DNA of 64,000 nt, from assembly GCA_020629545.1 (NCBI GenBank), contig JAHDDC010000017.1, positions 1-64,000 on the forward strand, read 5' to 3'. A model generated the notes under the pieces. The model searched no databases. It was not told the origin of the DNA and saw only the letters and a list, made by a program, of their open reading frames with translations. The translations under genes and the position numbers were made by a program. Below, one piece after another: positions 44,612 to 53,973 of this stretch (its first letter is position 1; each line of letters begins with the position of its first letter). The DNA comes from Hellea sp. GTDB taxonomy: Bacteria > Pseudomonadota > Alphaproteobacteria > Caulobacterales > Maricaulaceae.

Positions 44612-45199
44612 TCACGGGTTATTCATGGCCGCAAAATCGCGAAAATATGTTTCAATTTCGTCTCGCGATCGGCTGGCCGCATCCCGCCATGTTGGCGCAG
44701 TATCTAGATTCAATACCTTTCCGTCACCTGTTACAATGAAGACTGTCGGCGTTCCGACAATATCATCAACGCCGAAACGGGCGGAGATATCTTCGTTTCG
44801 GTCTTTTTGTCCGACATCAATATATAGAAGTTCATAATATGGATGAATGATTTCGGTCTTAAAATCGTCACTTTCGAAATGAGCTGCCAGACCTCTACTG
44901 TCATGACACCAGTTGGCGCCCATCACAATCAAAGCCAGTTTCCCGCTTTGACGCGCAGCCGATAACGTTTCTTCAAGATCGGATTTGGCATCAGCTTCTG
45001 CGTCATAAGGCCTGGGCTCATCATGGTTGTCGTGAGACTTGTGATCCTTATGTGCCTCGATTTTATCTTGGGCGCTCAGCTTTAACATATCTGCCGGGTT
45101 CTGACTTGTCTCCTCGGTCTTTGCTACGCCTGCGCAGCTGGAGGCAGTCAATAAAAACAAGGCCGAAACCATAAAAAATATTCTGATCATGTTCCACAT
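44612..45199 (-). CDS. Exported thioredoxin-like protein with His-rich linker
   Basis: 195 residues. An N-terminal signal sequence ends in a lipobox-like LTASSC, so it may be a lipoprotein or simply exported. A His/Asp-rich linker (HKDHKSHDNHDE) could bind metal. The thioredoxin fold follows with the redox centre GANWCHDSRG (CxxS, not CxxC) and the cis-Pro segment IVGTPTVFIV. CxxS limits it to mono-thiol or disulfide-isomerase-like work. An ATG three codons in is an alternative start. Divergent from the trypsin-like gene. Confidence 0.82.
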   Translation of the reverse strand: MWNMIRIFFMVSALFLLTASSCAGVAKTEETSQNPADMLKLSAQDKIEAHKDHKSHDNHDEPRPYDAEADAKSDLEETLSAARQSGKLALIVMGANWCHDSRGLAAHFESDDFKTEIIHPYYELLYIDVGQKDRNEDISARFGVDDIVGTPTVFIVTGDGKVLNLDTAPTWRDAASRSRDEIETYFRDFAAMNNP

Positions 45200-45265
45200 A
45201 TAGCCTGAATAGCCTTAATGACAAACAGGCTTGTCATAAAATCATTCTATAGTCATAACCGCGTA

Positions 45266-45952
45266 ATGCCCATATTCCCATTATTCCGTTGGTTGCGGCG
45301 ACCTAAGGCGAGCGATGTCGAATTCGTTGAAAAATATAGAGCGGAACAGTCCAGCACGCAGGAATCAATTCTATCACGCCAAGCACCGCAAAAAGATTCC
45401 GCAAACAATCCAGCAAACGTCAAACGACATTTTTACAATGAAAAGGGTTTTCAATGCTTTGCGAGCTTTTTTCCTCTGTGGAATGGCTGGGCAACAGCGG
45501 GTCATGTTCTGACAGATGCCGCTCATGCCTGGCCGGATTTTGCGGGTCTCGGTGCTGACCACATTTGGCCAGAAGGATTGGACGCGGCACTAAAAGGTTG
45601 CGATATTCCAGACCACAAGCCTGCGGCCCCAAAGGCGGGACAGATCGTCGACATTTGGGGTTATCCGGCCGGGTCTCGATATTTGGAAAAACGTAGCGGC
45701 ACTGTTTACATTGAACGCGGGGCAGGCTCAGGCACCTGGATCGCCCACATCAAATCACCTGACGAACCCGTTGTGTCGGGTATGAGTGGCGGTCCAGTTA
45801 TAGACCGGGCCACGGGAGCCCCCCTTGGAATCGTGATCACACGCAACTCACCAGCAGATCTCAATGCCGATCGAGACCCCGATGAAAGTTGTGATTTTGT
45901 GGCTTTATCATCCGTATGGGAAGCCATCGCCAAGACCACTCGGATGTCTTAG
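45266..45952 (+). CDS. Trypsin-like serine peptidase domain protein
   Basis: 228 residues from ATG 45266; the longer frame to 45218 would leave only 18 bases to the divergent gene. The chymotrypsin-fold triad is visible: His in GWATAGHVLTDAA, Asp in LDAALKG, and Ser in VVSGMSGGPVIDRATG, with the oxyanion Gly run. The Asp neighbour context is less typical. There is no clear signal peptide, so it is probably cytoplasmic or needs another export route. Overlaps the 3' end of the convergent proC by 4 bases. Confidence 0.75.
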   Translation: MPIFPLFRWLRRPKASDVEFVEKYRAEQSSTQESILSRQAPQKDSANNPANVKRHFYNEKGFQCFASFFPLWNGWATAGHVLTDAAHAWPDFAGLGADHIWPEGLDAALKGCDIPDHKPAAPKAGQIVDIWGYPAGSRYLEKRSGTVYIERGAGSGTWIAHIKSPDEPVVSGMSGGPVIDRATGAPLGIVITRNSPADLNADRDPDESCDFVALSSVWEAIAKTTRMS

Positions 45953-46767
45953 CTGTCTTTGCCAAGCTCTTGAGAACGGCGGTAAGCGGCACTAACGGCA
46001 TCTCGCAATATATGAGGAAGACCCTGTTCACTCATCAAGACGTCCAGAGCTGCCTGTGTTGTTCCGTTAGGCGATGTAACAGCTCGGCGGAGATCAGATG
46101 CACTTTTCCCAGATTGTTCTAACAGCGCCCCTGCCCCGATTAGCGTTTGGTGGGCAAATTTGATCGCCTGATCTTCGGGCAAGCCCATCGATGTCCCGGC
46201 AGCCGCTAAAGCTTCAACCATGTGAAAGAAATAAGCCGGCCCTGACCCTGATACCGCCGTAACCATATCTATCATATTTTCATTTTCGATTTCGATAGCT
46301 TCACCAACGGCGCTGAGAAGTTTCTGTACATGTTTCTTCTGCATTTTCGTCAATGCATCATCGCAGACAAACCCTGTTATACCTTTTCCTATAGATGCTG
46401 GCGTATTGGGCATAGCTCTAACGCAGCGTTGATTGGGAAAAGCCTCTTGAAGACGGTCAAGAGTAATGCCCGCCATAATCGATATAACAACGCAGTTCTT
46501 TGGAAGGCATAGAGCAGCCTCCGGTCCAATCGCAGCAAAGGATTGAGGCTTGATTGCCATCAGCACATATTCCGTGGTCGCAATATGAACATCTAGTCGC
46601 TTTCGGTGTAGCGCGCCTTTTTCGATTATCGTTTTCACATCCTCTGCAGGGGACGGGTCAACAATCAGTAGATCATCAATTTTGACACTAGGTTTTCGGC
46701 CCGCAGTCCACCCGGAGACCATCGCGCTGCCCATACGGCCCGCCCCTATAACAATGTGAGTCGTCAT
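45949..46767 (-). CDS. proC: Pyrroline-5-carboxylate reductase
   Basis: 272 residues. The last step of proline synthesis, NADPH-dependent. The Rossmann motif IVIGAGRMGSAMVSGW opens it, LMAIKPQSF follows, and the C-terminal helical signature GSGPAYFFHMVEALAAAGTSMGLP is complete, with TSPNGTTQAALDVL (the conserved SPGGTT block in a variant form). Nearly full family length. It precedes a ybjN-like gene in the same direction with a 9-base gap. Confidence 0.95.
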   Translation of the reverse strand: MTTHIVIGAGRMGSAMVSGWTAGRKPSVKIDDLLIVDPSPAEDVKTIIEKGALHRKRLDVHIATTEYVLMAIKPQSFAAIGPEAALCLPKNCVVISIMAGITLDRLQEAFPNQRCVRAMPNTPASIGKGITGFVCDDALTKMQKKHVQKLLSAVGEAIEIENENMIDMVTAVSGSGPAYFFHMVEALAAAGTSMGLPEDQAIKFAHQTLIGAGALLEQSGKSASDLRRAVTSPNGTTQAALDVLMSEQGLPHILRDAVSAAYRRSQELGKDS

Positions 46768-46776
46768 GCGCGTGTC

Positions 46777-47325
46777 TTACGGATTTGCGGCCAAATCAAC
46801 AAGGGCTGATGTAAGAGCATCCTCCGGAGATTTCCCGGCCCAAATCACATATTGGCATGCTGGGTATCCGCGTTCAGCAGCATCTAGTGCTTGCGCGATT
46901 AAATCCTGCGCTTGCTCAGTAAGTAATTTTGCGCCCCCTTTTAGCGAGTGGCTATGGCGATATACAAGTGCGCTGTTTTTGTCCCAATAGTCAAAATGAC
47001 CATGTGTCAGCCTTTCATTGATCAATGACATCAACCGACAAATATCATCACTGCGGCCACCAGGAGATCGCCCATCAAAGGCCAAATACAGAGAGATCGA
47101 CTCAGAAGTCTTATCCCATGTAATGATCAAATCGTGATGGCACCAAAGCCCTGGAAGGGAGACATGAAGTTCTTTCGGGTTTATCCGTTCATATTCGTAA
47201 TGCTCGCCCACGCAGAGCCGCTCAAACACATCAAGCGGGTTGTTTCGGGACGCTAATGCTGAAGAAAGATTAGCCCCGGGTCGTAAGCAATATTCGTCGG
47301 CTAAGTTCATATCTGCCTGAATCAC
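46777..47325 (-). CDS. YbjN-domain protein
   Basis: 182 residues, matching the YbjN / type III chaperone-like fold: NPLDVFERLCVGEHYEYERINPKELHVSL, then WDKTSESISLYLAFD, ICRLMSLINERLTHGHFDYWDKNSALVYRH (read in parts). The function is not known; the fold suggests protein binding. A GTG start at 47325 has AAGGGA upstream; ATG 47310 is an alternative. It is likely co-transcribed with proC. Confidence 0.85.
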   Translation of the reverse strand: MIQADMNLADEYCLRPGANLSSALASRNNPLDVFERLCVGEHYEYERINPKELHVSLPGLWCHHDLIITWDKTSESISLYLAFDGRSPGGRSDDICRLMSLINERLTHGHFDYWDKNSALVYRHSHSLKGGAKLLTEQAQDLIAQALDAAERGYPACQYVIWAGKSPEDALTSALVDLAANP

Positions 47326-47431
47326 CTGTTATCCCTTGATCAAAGGCTAGGTAATTCAGTTTGAAATACAAGATATAGTTGCCCCGGAATTGTTGATAAC
47401 TACATTTTGGGGTCAAATAGGCGTGGAAAAC

Positions 47432-47689
47432 CTATTTTTTGATTGATTTCAGCTTTTTTTCGAGAGCCATCACCTTTTTGTTCAAAACTGCATTCTCGTC
47501 CTGAACTTTGGACATCATGGCTTTGAGCACTTCAAACTCGTCTCGTGTCACGAGATCCATCTCTGAAACCATACGTTCCGCTTGGGCGCGCCCCATAGCC
47601 TTTACCTCGTCGCCAACGCCTTTTATGGCGCCGGCGGCATTAGTAAACAGGTTTGTTATGTCGTCCAGCGGGCGTGATTTGGTTTGCAT
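47432..47689 (-). CDS. ubiK: Ubiquinone-synthesis accessory factor UbiK/BMFP-like
   Basis: 85 residues. An N-terminal amphipathic stretch (DDITNLFTNAAGAIKGVGDE) and a C-terminal coiled coil (VTRDEFEVLKAMMSKVQDENAVLNKKVMALEKKLKSIKK, split over residues 47-85) match the BMFP/UbiK family. UbiK helps the aerobic ubiquinone complex with UbiJ, or binds membranes. It is divergent from lgt, as in many alphaproteobacteria. Confidence 0.9.
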   Translation of the reverse strand: MQTKSRPLDDITNLFTNAAGAIKGVGDEVKAMGRAQAERMVSEMDLVTRDEFEVLKAMMSKVQDENAVLNKKVMALEKKLKSIKK

Positions 47690-47800
47690 CTGTCAACTTT
47701 CCGGCCAAAGTTAAAAGGCCTGATTGATTTTGGCTTTCCTTATAGATAGGGAGCCTGTAACAAATTTTCCAGATACGCAAGATAACCAATTGCCGCGCCC

Positions 47801-48694
47801 ATGATGATAGACCTCATAACTGCCATTACCTTTCCCGAATGGATCAGCGATACCGCATTCTCTATTCCGGGAACGCCGCTTTCTGTAAAATGGTATGGCC
47901 TGGCATATATAGCCGGGATTTTTCTTGCCTATCGTTGGGCCGTAAGAACAGTCGGAAATAAGGCGCTTTGGATCCCCAGCGGGGTTACGCGTGGAACCGA
48001 AAATATTCCTGACAAAGTGCGACTCGAGGATTTCGCTTTCTTCTGTCTCCTCGGCATCATGATTGGCGGCCGGTTAGGTTCGGTACTGCTTTACGATCTT
48101 CCCAAATATCTGAATGACCCGATTTCAATACTAAAAGTCTGGGAAGGCGGCATGGCATTTCATGGGGGATTTGCAGGTGTATGCGCCGCAGTCTGGTATA
48201 TGTCCAAGAAACATAACGTATCCCTGTGGCGCTGGGCTGATATTGTTGCGCTCGGCGCTCCGATAGGGCTTTTTCTAGGCCGTATGGCGAATTTCGTTAA
48301 TCAGGAACTGTGGGGACGACCCACAGATGTACCTTGGGCGTTTAAGTTTCGCACAGACCCTCAGTGGTTGCCGCGTCATCCCAGTCAGCTTTACGAAGCT
48401 TTCCTAGAAGGAATTGCAATTTTTGTAATTCTTTGGATTGTCACCCGAAAAACGAAAGCCCTGACAAAGCCAGGGATTTGTGCAGGATTATTCTTCTTAC
48501 TCTACGGGGTATTTCGAACATTTATTGAATTCTTTCGTGAGCCCGATCCGATTCCTCAGATCCATGAATTTTTTACGCGCGGAATGTTATATTCAATTCC
48601 GATGATTATAATCGGTCTTTTAATTTTACGATTTGCAATCAAGCGGGCACCTGCAGCCCCAAAACATCTCCAATCGCCGACAAAAAAACCCTAA
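47801..48694 (+). CDS. lgt: Prolipoprotein diacylglyceryl transferase
   Basis: 297 residues, a polytopic inner-membrane enzyme that moves a diacylglyceryl group from phosphatidylglycerol to the lipobox Cys. Signature GRMANFVNQELWGRPTDVPWAF and the His motif in MAFHGGFAGVC are present, with the Arg in GGRLGSVLLYDL and HPSQLYEA. About seven hydrophobic segments. First gene of a conserved lgt-methyltransferase-lipoprotein-pgeF run. Confidence 0.96.
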   Translation: MMIDLITAITFPEWISDTAFSIPGTPLSVKWYGLAYIAGIFLAYRWAVRTVGNKALWIPSGVTRGTENIPDKVRLEDFAFFCLLGIMIGGRLGSVLLYDLPKYLNDPISILKVWEGGMAFHGGFAGVCAAVWYMSKKHNVSLWRWADIVALGAPIGLFLGRMANFVNQELWGRPTDVPWAFKFRTDPQWLPRHPSQLYEAFLEGIAIFVILWIVTRKTKALTKPGICAGLFFLLYGVFRTFIEFFREPDPIPQIHEFFTRGMLYSIPMIIIGLLILRFAIKRAPAAPKHLQSPTKKP

Positions 48695-48698
48695 TCAT

Positions 48699-49841
48699 AT
48701 GAGCTCGCTTAAAAGCCGGATTATTTCTCGCATCCGATCTGAGGGCCCCATGAGCGTGGCCGAATATATGGGGCTTTGCCTCCTTGACCCCAAAGATGGG
48801 TATTACCCGACCCGCGATCCATTGGGTTCCGACGGCGATTTTATTACCGCACCTGAGATTTCTCAGATGTTTGGTGAAGTCCTGGGTTTATGGATGGTAC
48901 AATGCTGGAAGGATATGGGACAACCCGAGACAATCCATCTAGCTGAACTGGGTCCGGGACGCGGCATCATGATGAGCGATATGCTTCGGGCCGCGAAACT
49001 TGTCCCGGATTTTATCAAAGCTCTTTATGTTCATCTGATTGAGGCCAGCCCGGCACTAGAAGCGGTTCAAGGCCAGACATTAAAAGACAGTCCAGCCCCT
49101 ATTTCCTGGGCTCAGACTTTATCTGATATTCCAGATGGTCCACTCATTGTTATTGGCAATGAATATTTGGACTGCCTTCCCATCCGACAATTTATTCAAA
49201 AAGACCGTTTTGCTGGGCGCGCCGGATGGCACGAAAGACTGGTGACGGTGGAAAAAAATGCTGATGATCTAACATTTGCATTTGCACTTGAGCCCATTAG
49301 TACGCTCGCAGCTCAGACATTACCTTCTGCGCAATCCAAAGCCAAGAATGACGATTTGGTCGAAACCTGTCCATCAGCTCATCAACTTCTTGATCAGCTC
49401 TCTGATCGTTTTGAACGTCAACCCGGCAGGGCACTCTTCATTGATTACGGTCCCGAAACAACTGAATTTGGTGATACATTGCAGGCCTTAAAACGCCATG
49501 AGAAAGTCGGAGTTTTTTCTGATCCTGGGAATACAGACTTAACCGCTCGCGTTGACTTTGGCGCATTAAACGAAATCGCGGCTGGTTTGAATATGCCCAC
49601 AACCACGCCCGTGACGCAAAGAGAGTTTTTGTCCAAACTAGGTATTGAAATGCGCGCTGCCGCGCTGGCGCGAGCCAAACCGGAATCGAAGCCCAAAATT
49701 GCGCGGCAGCTCGAACGTCTAACCGGTGAATCTCAAATGGGCGAACTGTTCAAAGCCATATGTTTTCAATCACAGGGGCTTGACCTTCCACTGGGATTTA
49801 GAAAAGTTACCTCTATTCAAGATGGAGACAGCAATGCGTAA
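48699..49841 (+). CDS. SAM-dependent methyltransferase of the NDUFAF7/MidA family
   Basis: 380 residues. Start ATG 48699 lies 4 bases after lgt. The N-terminal GPMSVAEYMGLCLLDPKDGYYPTRDPLGSDGDFITAPEISQMFGE (read in parts) is diagnostic. The SAM site is LAELGPGRGIMMSDMLR, and GNEYLDCLPIRQF follows. In mitochondria, NDUFAF7 methylates an Arg of complex I subunit NDUFS2; the bacterial target is probably similar but unproven. Synteny with lgt and pgeF is widely conserved in alphaproteobacteria. Overlaps the following lipoprotein gene by 8 bases. Confidence 0.93.
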   Translation: MSSLKSRIISRIRSEGPMSVAEYMGLCLLDPKDGYYPTRDPLGSDGDFITAPEISQMFGEVLGLWMVQCWKDMGQPETIHLAELGPGRGIMMSDMLRAAKLVPDFIKALYVHLIEASPALEAVQGQTLKDSPAPISWAQTLSDIPDGPLIVIGNEYLDCLPIRQFIQKDRFAGRAGWHERLVTVEKNADDLTFAFALEPISTLAAQTLPSAQSKAKNDDLVETCPSAHQLLDQLSDRFERQPGRALFIDYGPETTEFGDTLQALKRHEKVGVFSDPGNTDLTARVDFGALNEIAAGLNMPTTTPVTQREFLSKLGIEMRAAALARAKPESKPKIARQLERLTGESQMGELFKAICFQSQGLDLPLGFRKVTSIQDGDSNA

Positions 49842-50343
49842 TTTTTATTTCACAATGGCTCTCGGCTTGGCGCTGACCGCATGCCAACCGTCTACGACAA
49901 ATGACCCTTCGGAGGACATGCCAAGTAGCGGCAATGTGAACGAGATTTCAAAACCGACTGAAAAAGAACCCCCCGCATATGATCCGGTTCAAGCTGATTT
50001 AGAAGAAGAGGCCTGGGTTCGCCAAGAGATGGTAACGATGGAAGGTCGCAATGCGACGATGACCTATTCAGCTTTTGGCAATGAGCCGTTCTGGGATTTC
50101 GAATTTAAAGGACTGAACGCGACCTATGTAACGCCTGAGGATTTTGAAGGAAAATCGATGAAAGTCACCCGTAAAACGGACGGAGAGTGGCTACGCTATA
50201 GTGGCGAACTAGACGGAAAACCTTTTATGGTTTCGATGACCTTTCGTCCGTGTCAGGACGACATGTCCGGCGACGATTATTACTGGACTGTTCGATTTCA
50301 AAAAGACGGAAAGACGTTTAACGGCTGCGGTAAACGTTACTAG
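49834..50343 (+). CDS. Small lipoprotein with a GNEPFW-type domain
   Basis: 169 residues from ATG 49834, which has GGAG just upstream; this is shorter than the longest frame. The signal peptide ends in the lipobox ALTAC (Cys about 17), making an outer- or inner-membrane lipoprotein, a substrate of the nearby lgt. A Pro/Glu-rich linker is followed by AFGNEPFWDFEFKG, a motif of the COG3650-type lipoprotein family, and SMTFRPCQDDMSGDDYY. Function unknown. Translation is coupled to the methyltransferase by the overlap. Confidence 0.8.
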   Translation: MRNFYFTMALGLALTACQPSTTNDPSEDMPSSGNVNEISKPTEKEPPAYDPVQADLEEEAWVRQEMVTMEGRNATMTYSAFGNEPFWDFEFKGLNATYVTPEDFEGKSMKVTRKTDGEWLRYSGELDGKPFMVSMTFRPCQDDMSGDDYYWTVRFQKDGKTFNGCGKRY

Positions 50344-50345
50344 TT

Positions 50346-51143
50346 TTGCTACCATTCAAGACACATCAAAGTTTGATACACCCCAATATTGCCCATGGGT
50401 TTTTTGGCCGCAAAGGCGGAATTTCTGGCGCTCAGTTCACCAGTCTGAATACAGGCCAAGGTTCACATGATGAACCGGAAAATGTTTTTGAGAACAGACG
50501 GCGGGTCGCGGAAACACTAGGTACCATTGAGCCCCACTTAATTTCGAATTATCAGATCCATTCAGCCGAAGTTATAATCGTAGATGGACCTTGGACAGGA
50601 GAAAGATCCAAAGCCGACGGTCTGGTAACGAAAACACCCGGTATAGCCTTGTCAGCCCTTGGCGCAGATTGCGGGCCCGTTTTATTTTACGAACCAGAAG
50701 CTGGGGTTGTGGCGGCTTGTCACGCCGGCTGGGGAGGCGCGCTCAAAGGCATTACAACATCAACAATTCTGACCATGGAATCATTGGGTGCCCAGCGAAG
50801 CAAGATTGTTGCGGTTCTCGGTCCCTGTATCAGTCAGGAGAATTATGAGGTCGGCCACGATTTTCGAGATACCTTCGTTGCCGAAAACGAGGCCTATGAT
50901 CGTTTTTTCAAATTAGGCCCAGAGAAGACAGACAATAGCGGTATTAGTCCCGAGCGACGTCCACATTTTGATTTGAAGCGCTTTATTCTGTCCCGTCTAA
51001 GAGATGTGGGCGTAACCCAAATCGATGCTCTACCCGATTGTACGTATGGCCTGCCCGACGAATATTTCAGCTATCGTTATAATACCCATCAAGGGGTTTC
51101 AGGCTATGGACGGAATATTTCAGCCATTATGCTCAAAGAGTGA
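50346..51143 (+). CDS. pgeF: PgeF/YfiH-family multicopper-oxidase-fold purine nucleoside phosphorylase/laccase
   Basis: 265 residues. HGFFGRKGGIS at the N-terminus, NYQIHSAEVIIVD, ADCGPVLFYEP and VVAACHAGWGGALKGI (metal His/Cys motif), LGPCISQENYEVGHDF. Members of this family act as adenosine deaminase/purine phosphorylase or affect peptidoglycan recycling. Starts with TTG, 2 bases after the lipoprotein stop; no ATG is nearby at the conserved N-terminus. Confidence 0.93.
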   Translation: MLPFKTHQSLIHPNIAHGFFGRKGGISGAQFTSLNTGQGSHDEPENVFENRRRVAETLGTIEPHLISNYQIHSAEVIIVDGPWTGERSKADGLVTKTPGIALSALGADCGPVLFYEPEAGVVAACHAGWGGALKGITTSTILTMESLGAQRSKIVAVLGPCISQENYEVGHDFRDTFVAENEAYDRFFKLGPEKTDNSGISPERRPHFDLKRFILSRLRDVGVTQIDALPDCTYGLPDEYFSYRYNTHQGVSGYGRNISAIMLKE

Positions 51144-51206
51144 TTTACAACCGCCAGCGCTGTCATTAGAGAAACCCCAAAAGCGTACAGGTGAAGGTGT
51201 CTCCAG

Positions 51207-52148
51207 ATGAAACTGATAAGCGGATCGTCAAATTCTGAATTGGCAGCATCAATCGCGGATGTTCTCGACGTCCCCTTAACATCGGTCGACATTGAGCGAT
51301 TTCGTGATCAGGAAATATTCGTGCGTATCAATGAAAATGTTCGCGGCGAAGACATTTTCCTCATTCAACCGACCTCAGCGCCCGCCAATGATCATTTGAT
51401 GGAACTTCTCATTCTCATAGATGCCCTGGTCCGCGCCTCTGCAGAACGCATTACGGCCGTCGTGCCATATTATGGCTATGCCCGACAGGATCGCAAAACA
51501 GGCGGCCGCACACCCATTTCAGCTAAGCTCGTCGCCAATCTTATTTCCAAGGCTGGCGCTGACCGCGTTTTGACGATTGATCTACATGCAGGGCAAATTC
51601 AGGGATTTTTCGATATTCCAACAGATAACCTATTTGGCCAGCCTGTCTTCGTGAATGATATCCGGGACAATTATTCCAAGAAAGATCGCGCTAATTTATT
51701 ATTTGTATCCCCCGATACTGGCGGTGTGGTTAGAACCCGAGCCATTGCTAAACAGTTTAATGCCGATATTGCCATCGTTGATAAAAGACGACCCAAGGCG
51801 GGCGAAGCGGAAGTGATGAATATTATTGGTGATGTTACCGGGCGAGACTGTATTTTGTATGACGACATTATCGATTCCGGGGGAACTCTATGTAATGCGG
51901 CCGAAGCCTTGATGGATCAAGGCGCGAAATCCGTTACCGCATATATCACTCACGGCGTCCTCTCTGACCCAGCCATTGAGCGCATCACAAATTCCGTGAT
52001 TAAAGAAGTCGTTATCACAAATACGATCGGACAACCCGGCAAGGTCAAAGACTGCAATAAAGTACGCGAGGTCTCGGTTGCAACTCTTCTCGGCGAAGCC
52101 ATTCGGCGTATTGCCAATGATGAAAGCGTCTCAAAGCTGTTCGCTTAA
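51207..52148 (+). CDS. prs: Ribose-phosphate pyrophosphokinase
   Basis: 313 residues. It makes PRPP from ribose-5-P and ATP. Motifs: [33 protein letters not shown] (ATP), [46 protein letters not shown] and [13 protein letters not shown] (PRPP loop). Full length and uninterrupted. A 63-base gap after pgeF may hold its own promoter. Confidence 0.97.
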   Translation: MKLISGSSNSELAASIADVLDVPLTSVDIERFRDQEIFVRINENVRGEDIFLIQPTSAPANDHLMELLILIDALVRASAERITAVVPYYGYARQDRKTGGRTPISAKLVANLISKAGADRVLTIDLHAGQIQGFFDIPTDNLFGQPVFVNDIRDNYSKKDRANLLFVSPDTGGVVRTRAIAKQFNADIAIVDKRRPKAGEAEVMNIIGDVTGRDCILYDDIIDSGGTLCNAAEALMDQGAKSVTAYITHGVLSDPAIERITNSVIKEVVITNTIGQPGKVKDCNKVREVSVATLLGEAIRRIANDESVSKLFA

Positions 52149-52181
52149 GCGCGTTTTCATTTTGACTCGCTTGGCCTCATA

Positions 52182-52790
52182 ATGCAGGATTTATCTATGC
52201 TTGACCAAGCCCTCATCATCTCAACAATCCTTGGATATTTCCTCGGTTCGATACCTTTTGGTTTATTTATAGCTCGCCTTGGCGGACAGGGCGATGTGCG
52301 CGATATAGGATCTGGGAATATTGGAGCCACAAATGTTTTGCGTACAGGACGAAAAGACTTGGCCGCTCTGACATTGTTAGGTGATGGCGGCAAGGCCGCT
52401 ATTGCAGCGCTTTTAGCTGGACATTTTTTTGGCGTACCTGGGAATCTGGTCGCCGGCGCCGCAGCACTTCTTGGGCATTGCTTCCCGGTCTGGTTAAAAT
52501 TCAAAGGCGGGAAAGGCGTCGCCACATTTTTTGGCGCACTACTCGCCACGGCTTGGCCCGTCGGAATAGTTGCGGCAGCTATTTGGCTTCTCATTGCTTT
52601 TGTTTTCAAGATGTCTTCATTGGCCGCATTATGGGCCGCTGGCACGGCGCCGATTGTTGCTTTGTTTTTTGGCTACCCTCGCGTTGCAGCTATGGCCGTT
52701 TTCCTAGCTTTGATGATTTTTATTCGTCACAAAGATAATATTGCGCGCATAATCAGAGGCGAAGAATCGAAAATTGGATCCAAAAGATGA
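52182..52790 (+). CDS. plsY: Glycerol-3-phosphate acyltransferase PlsY
   Basis: 202 residues, inner-membrane enzyme. It transfers acyl groups from acyl-phosphate to glycerol-3-phosphate, the first step of phospholipid synthesis. Motifs: YFLGSIPFGLFIARL, DIGSGNIGATNVLRTG and LLGHCFPVWLKFKGGKGVATFFG. Five hydrophobic segments. An ATG five codons in may be the start. It precedes dprA, as is usual in alphaproteobacteria. Confidence 0.96.
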   Translation: MQDLSMLDQALIISTILGYFLGSIPFGLFIARLGGQGDVRDIGSGNIGATNVLRTGRKDLAALTLLGDGGKAAIAALLAGHFFGVPGNLVAGAAALLGHCFPVWLKFKGGKGVATFFGALLATAWPVGIVAAAIWLLIAFVFKMSSLAALWAAGTAPIVALFFGYPRVAAMAVFLALMIFIRHKDNIARIIRGEESKIGSKR

Positions 52791-52803
52791 TTTTGCTTAA
52801 ACT

Positions 52804-53892
52804 GTGAAAATCCAGACGTTAACTCATGAAGAACGACGAGATTGGCTTCGTCTGATCCGCACCCCCACTCTCGGTCCTGTTGCCTTTCGAGATCTTTTGC
52901 TCCGATTTCAAAGCGCTGACGAAGCGCTTTCCGCCTTACCAGACATCACCAGAGGTCGACGTCTGAATATTCCAGAAATTGACGTTATTGAGGCCGAGAT
53001 GGACGCTCACGCTCAGCGAGGGATGCATATTATCGCCGCCTGTGAACCGGACTTCCCTAATGCCTTGCGGGTTATTGATCCACCACCACCGATCATATCC
53101 TTATGGGGCGATTTATCCATTTTGCAAAAACCTTGTGTCGCTGTGATCGGGTCTCGTAACGCGTCTGCCATTGGTCAAAAGTTTGCGGGACAAATCGCCC
53201 GAGAACTTGGAGAGGCTGGTCTGACAGTCGTGTCCGGGCTAGCGCGCGGTATTGATACTCAGGCCCATTGGGGCGCGCTTGAAACTGGTACAGCGGCAGT
53301 ATTGGGCGGCGGTGTCGATCACGTTTATCCATCACAAAATGCCGAGCTTTTTGATGCCATCAAATCCAAGGGCGCAATCATATCAGAAAGTCCACTCGGA
53401 TATCGTGCGACAGCCCGTGATTTTCCGAGGCGAAACAGAATAATTTCCGGCTTGTCGCGCGGCGTCGTTGTGATTGAAGCTGCTGAGCGGTCCGGCACAT
53501 TGATAACAGCTCGTTATGCTTTGGAGCAGGGCCGCGAAGTCATGGCAGCACCCGGCAGTCCGCTTGACCCCCGCACCAAAGGCTGCAACCGGCTGATCCG
53601 CCAAGGGGCAGCTTTGATTGAAAACACGCAAGACGTTTTAGACGTAATCAGCAATCTTTCTGATCTTCGCGAACCACCATCAATCTATATGGGAGACTCG
53701 GGAGAGCATGAAGGTGACCTCGATAGTGCCAAAACCAAAATTAAGTCCCTGCTCTCGCCAACACCTACTCCGCGAAATGATATTATCCGTCTGTCAGAAT
53801 TGCCCGTATCTGTGGCCTCTGCGGCGTTACTTGAGATGGAACTCCTCGGAGAAATTTTCGTTGAAGCAGACGGAAACGTAAGCAAGGCATAG
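52804..53892 (+). CDS. dprA: DNA-processing protein DprA
   Basis: 362 residues. It binds incoming single-stranded DNA and loads RecA during transformation. The Rossmann-like core is complete: VAVIGSRNASAIGQKFA, VVSGLARGIDTQAHWGAL, TAAVLGGGVDHVYPSQN, SGLSRGVVVIEAAERSGTLITARYALEQGREVMAAPG (read in parts) and KGCNRLIRQGA. The C-terminal winged-helix (DML1) domain spans about 310-360. The start is GTG, 13 bases after plsY. In relatives topA often follows directly; here it lies 15 kb upstream. Confidence 0.95.
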   Translation: MKIQTLTHEERRDWLRLIRTPTLGPVAFRDLLLRFQSADEALSALPDITRGRRLNIPEIDVIEAEMDAHAQRGMHIIAACEPDFPNALRVIDPPPPIISLWGDLSILQKPCVAVIGSRNASAIGQKFAGQIARELGEAGLTVVSGLARGIDTQAHWGALETGTAAVLGGGVDHVYPSQNAELFDAIKSKGAIISESPLGYRATARDFPRRNRIISGLSRGVVVIEAAERSGTLITARYALEQGREVMAAPGSPLDPRTKGCNRLIRQGAALIENTQDVLDVISNLSDLREPPSIYMGDSGEHEGDLDSAKTKIKSLLSPTPTPRNDIIRLSELPVSVASAALLEMELLGEIFVEADGNVSKA

Positions 53893-53973
53893 TCTTTAAC
53901 AATTACCATTCAACACAAACAGTTCACGAATAGTTTTATGGTATGTGATCGAGGGTTATGCTCCAAGATGTTT

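Noticed and set aside
44391-44837. Plus-strand 148-codon frame spanning the dinB end and thioredoxin-like gene
   Set aside because: Crosses two real genes; no start site or domain.
47415-47437. AAATAGG / CCTATTT hairpin with T-run beside ubiK
   Set aside because: The U-run is on the strand opposite to ubiK, there is no plus-strand gene ending there, and the stem is AT-rich.
52157-52645. Minus-strand 162-codon frame over plsY
   Set aside because: Shadow frame of a clear PlsY gene; Pro/Ala-rich and without domain.
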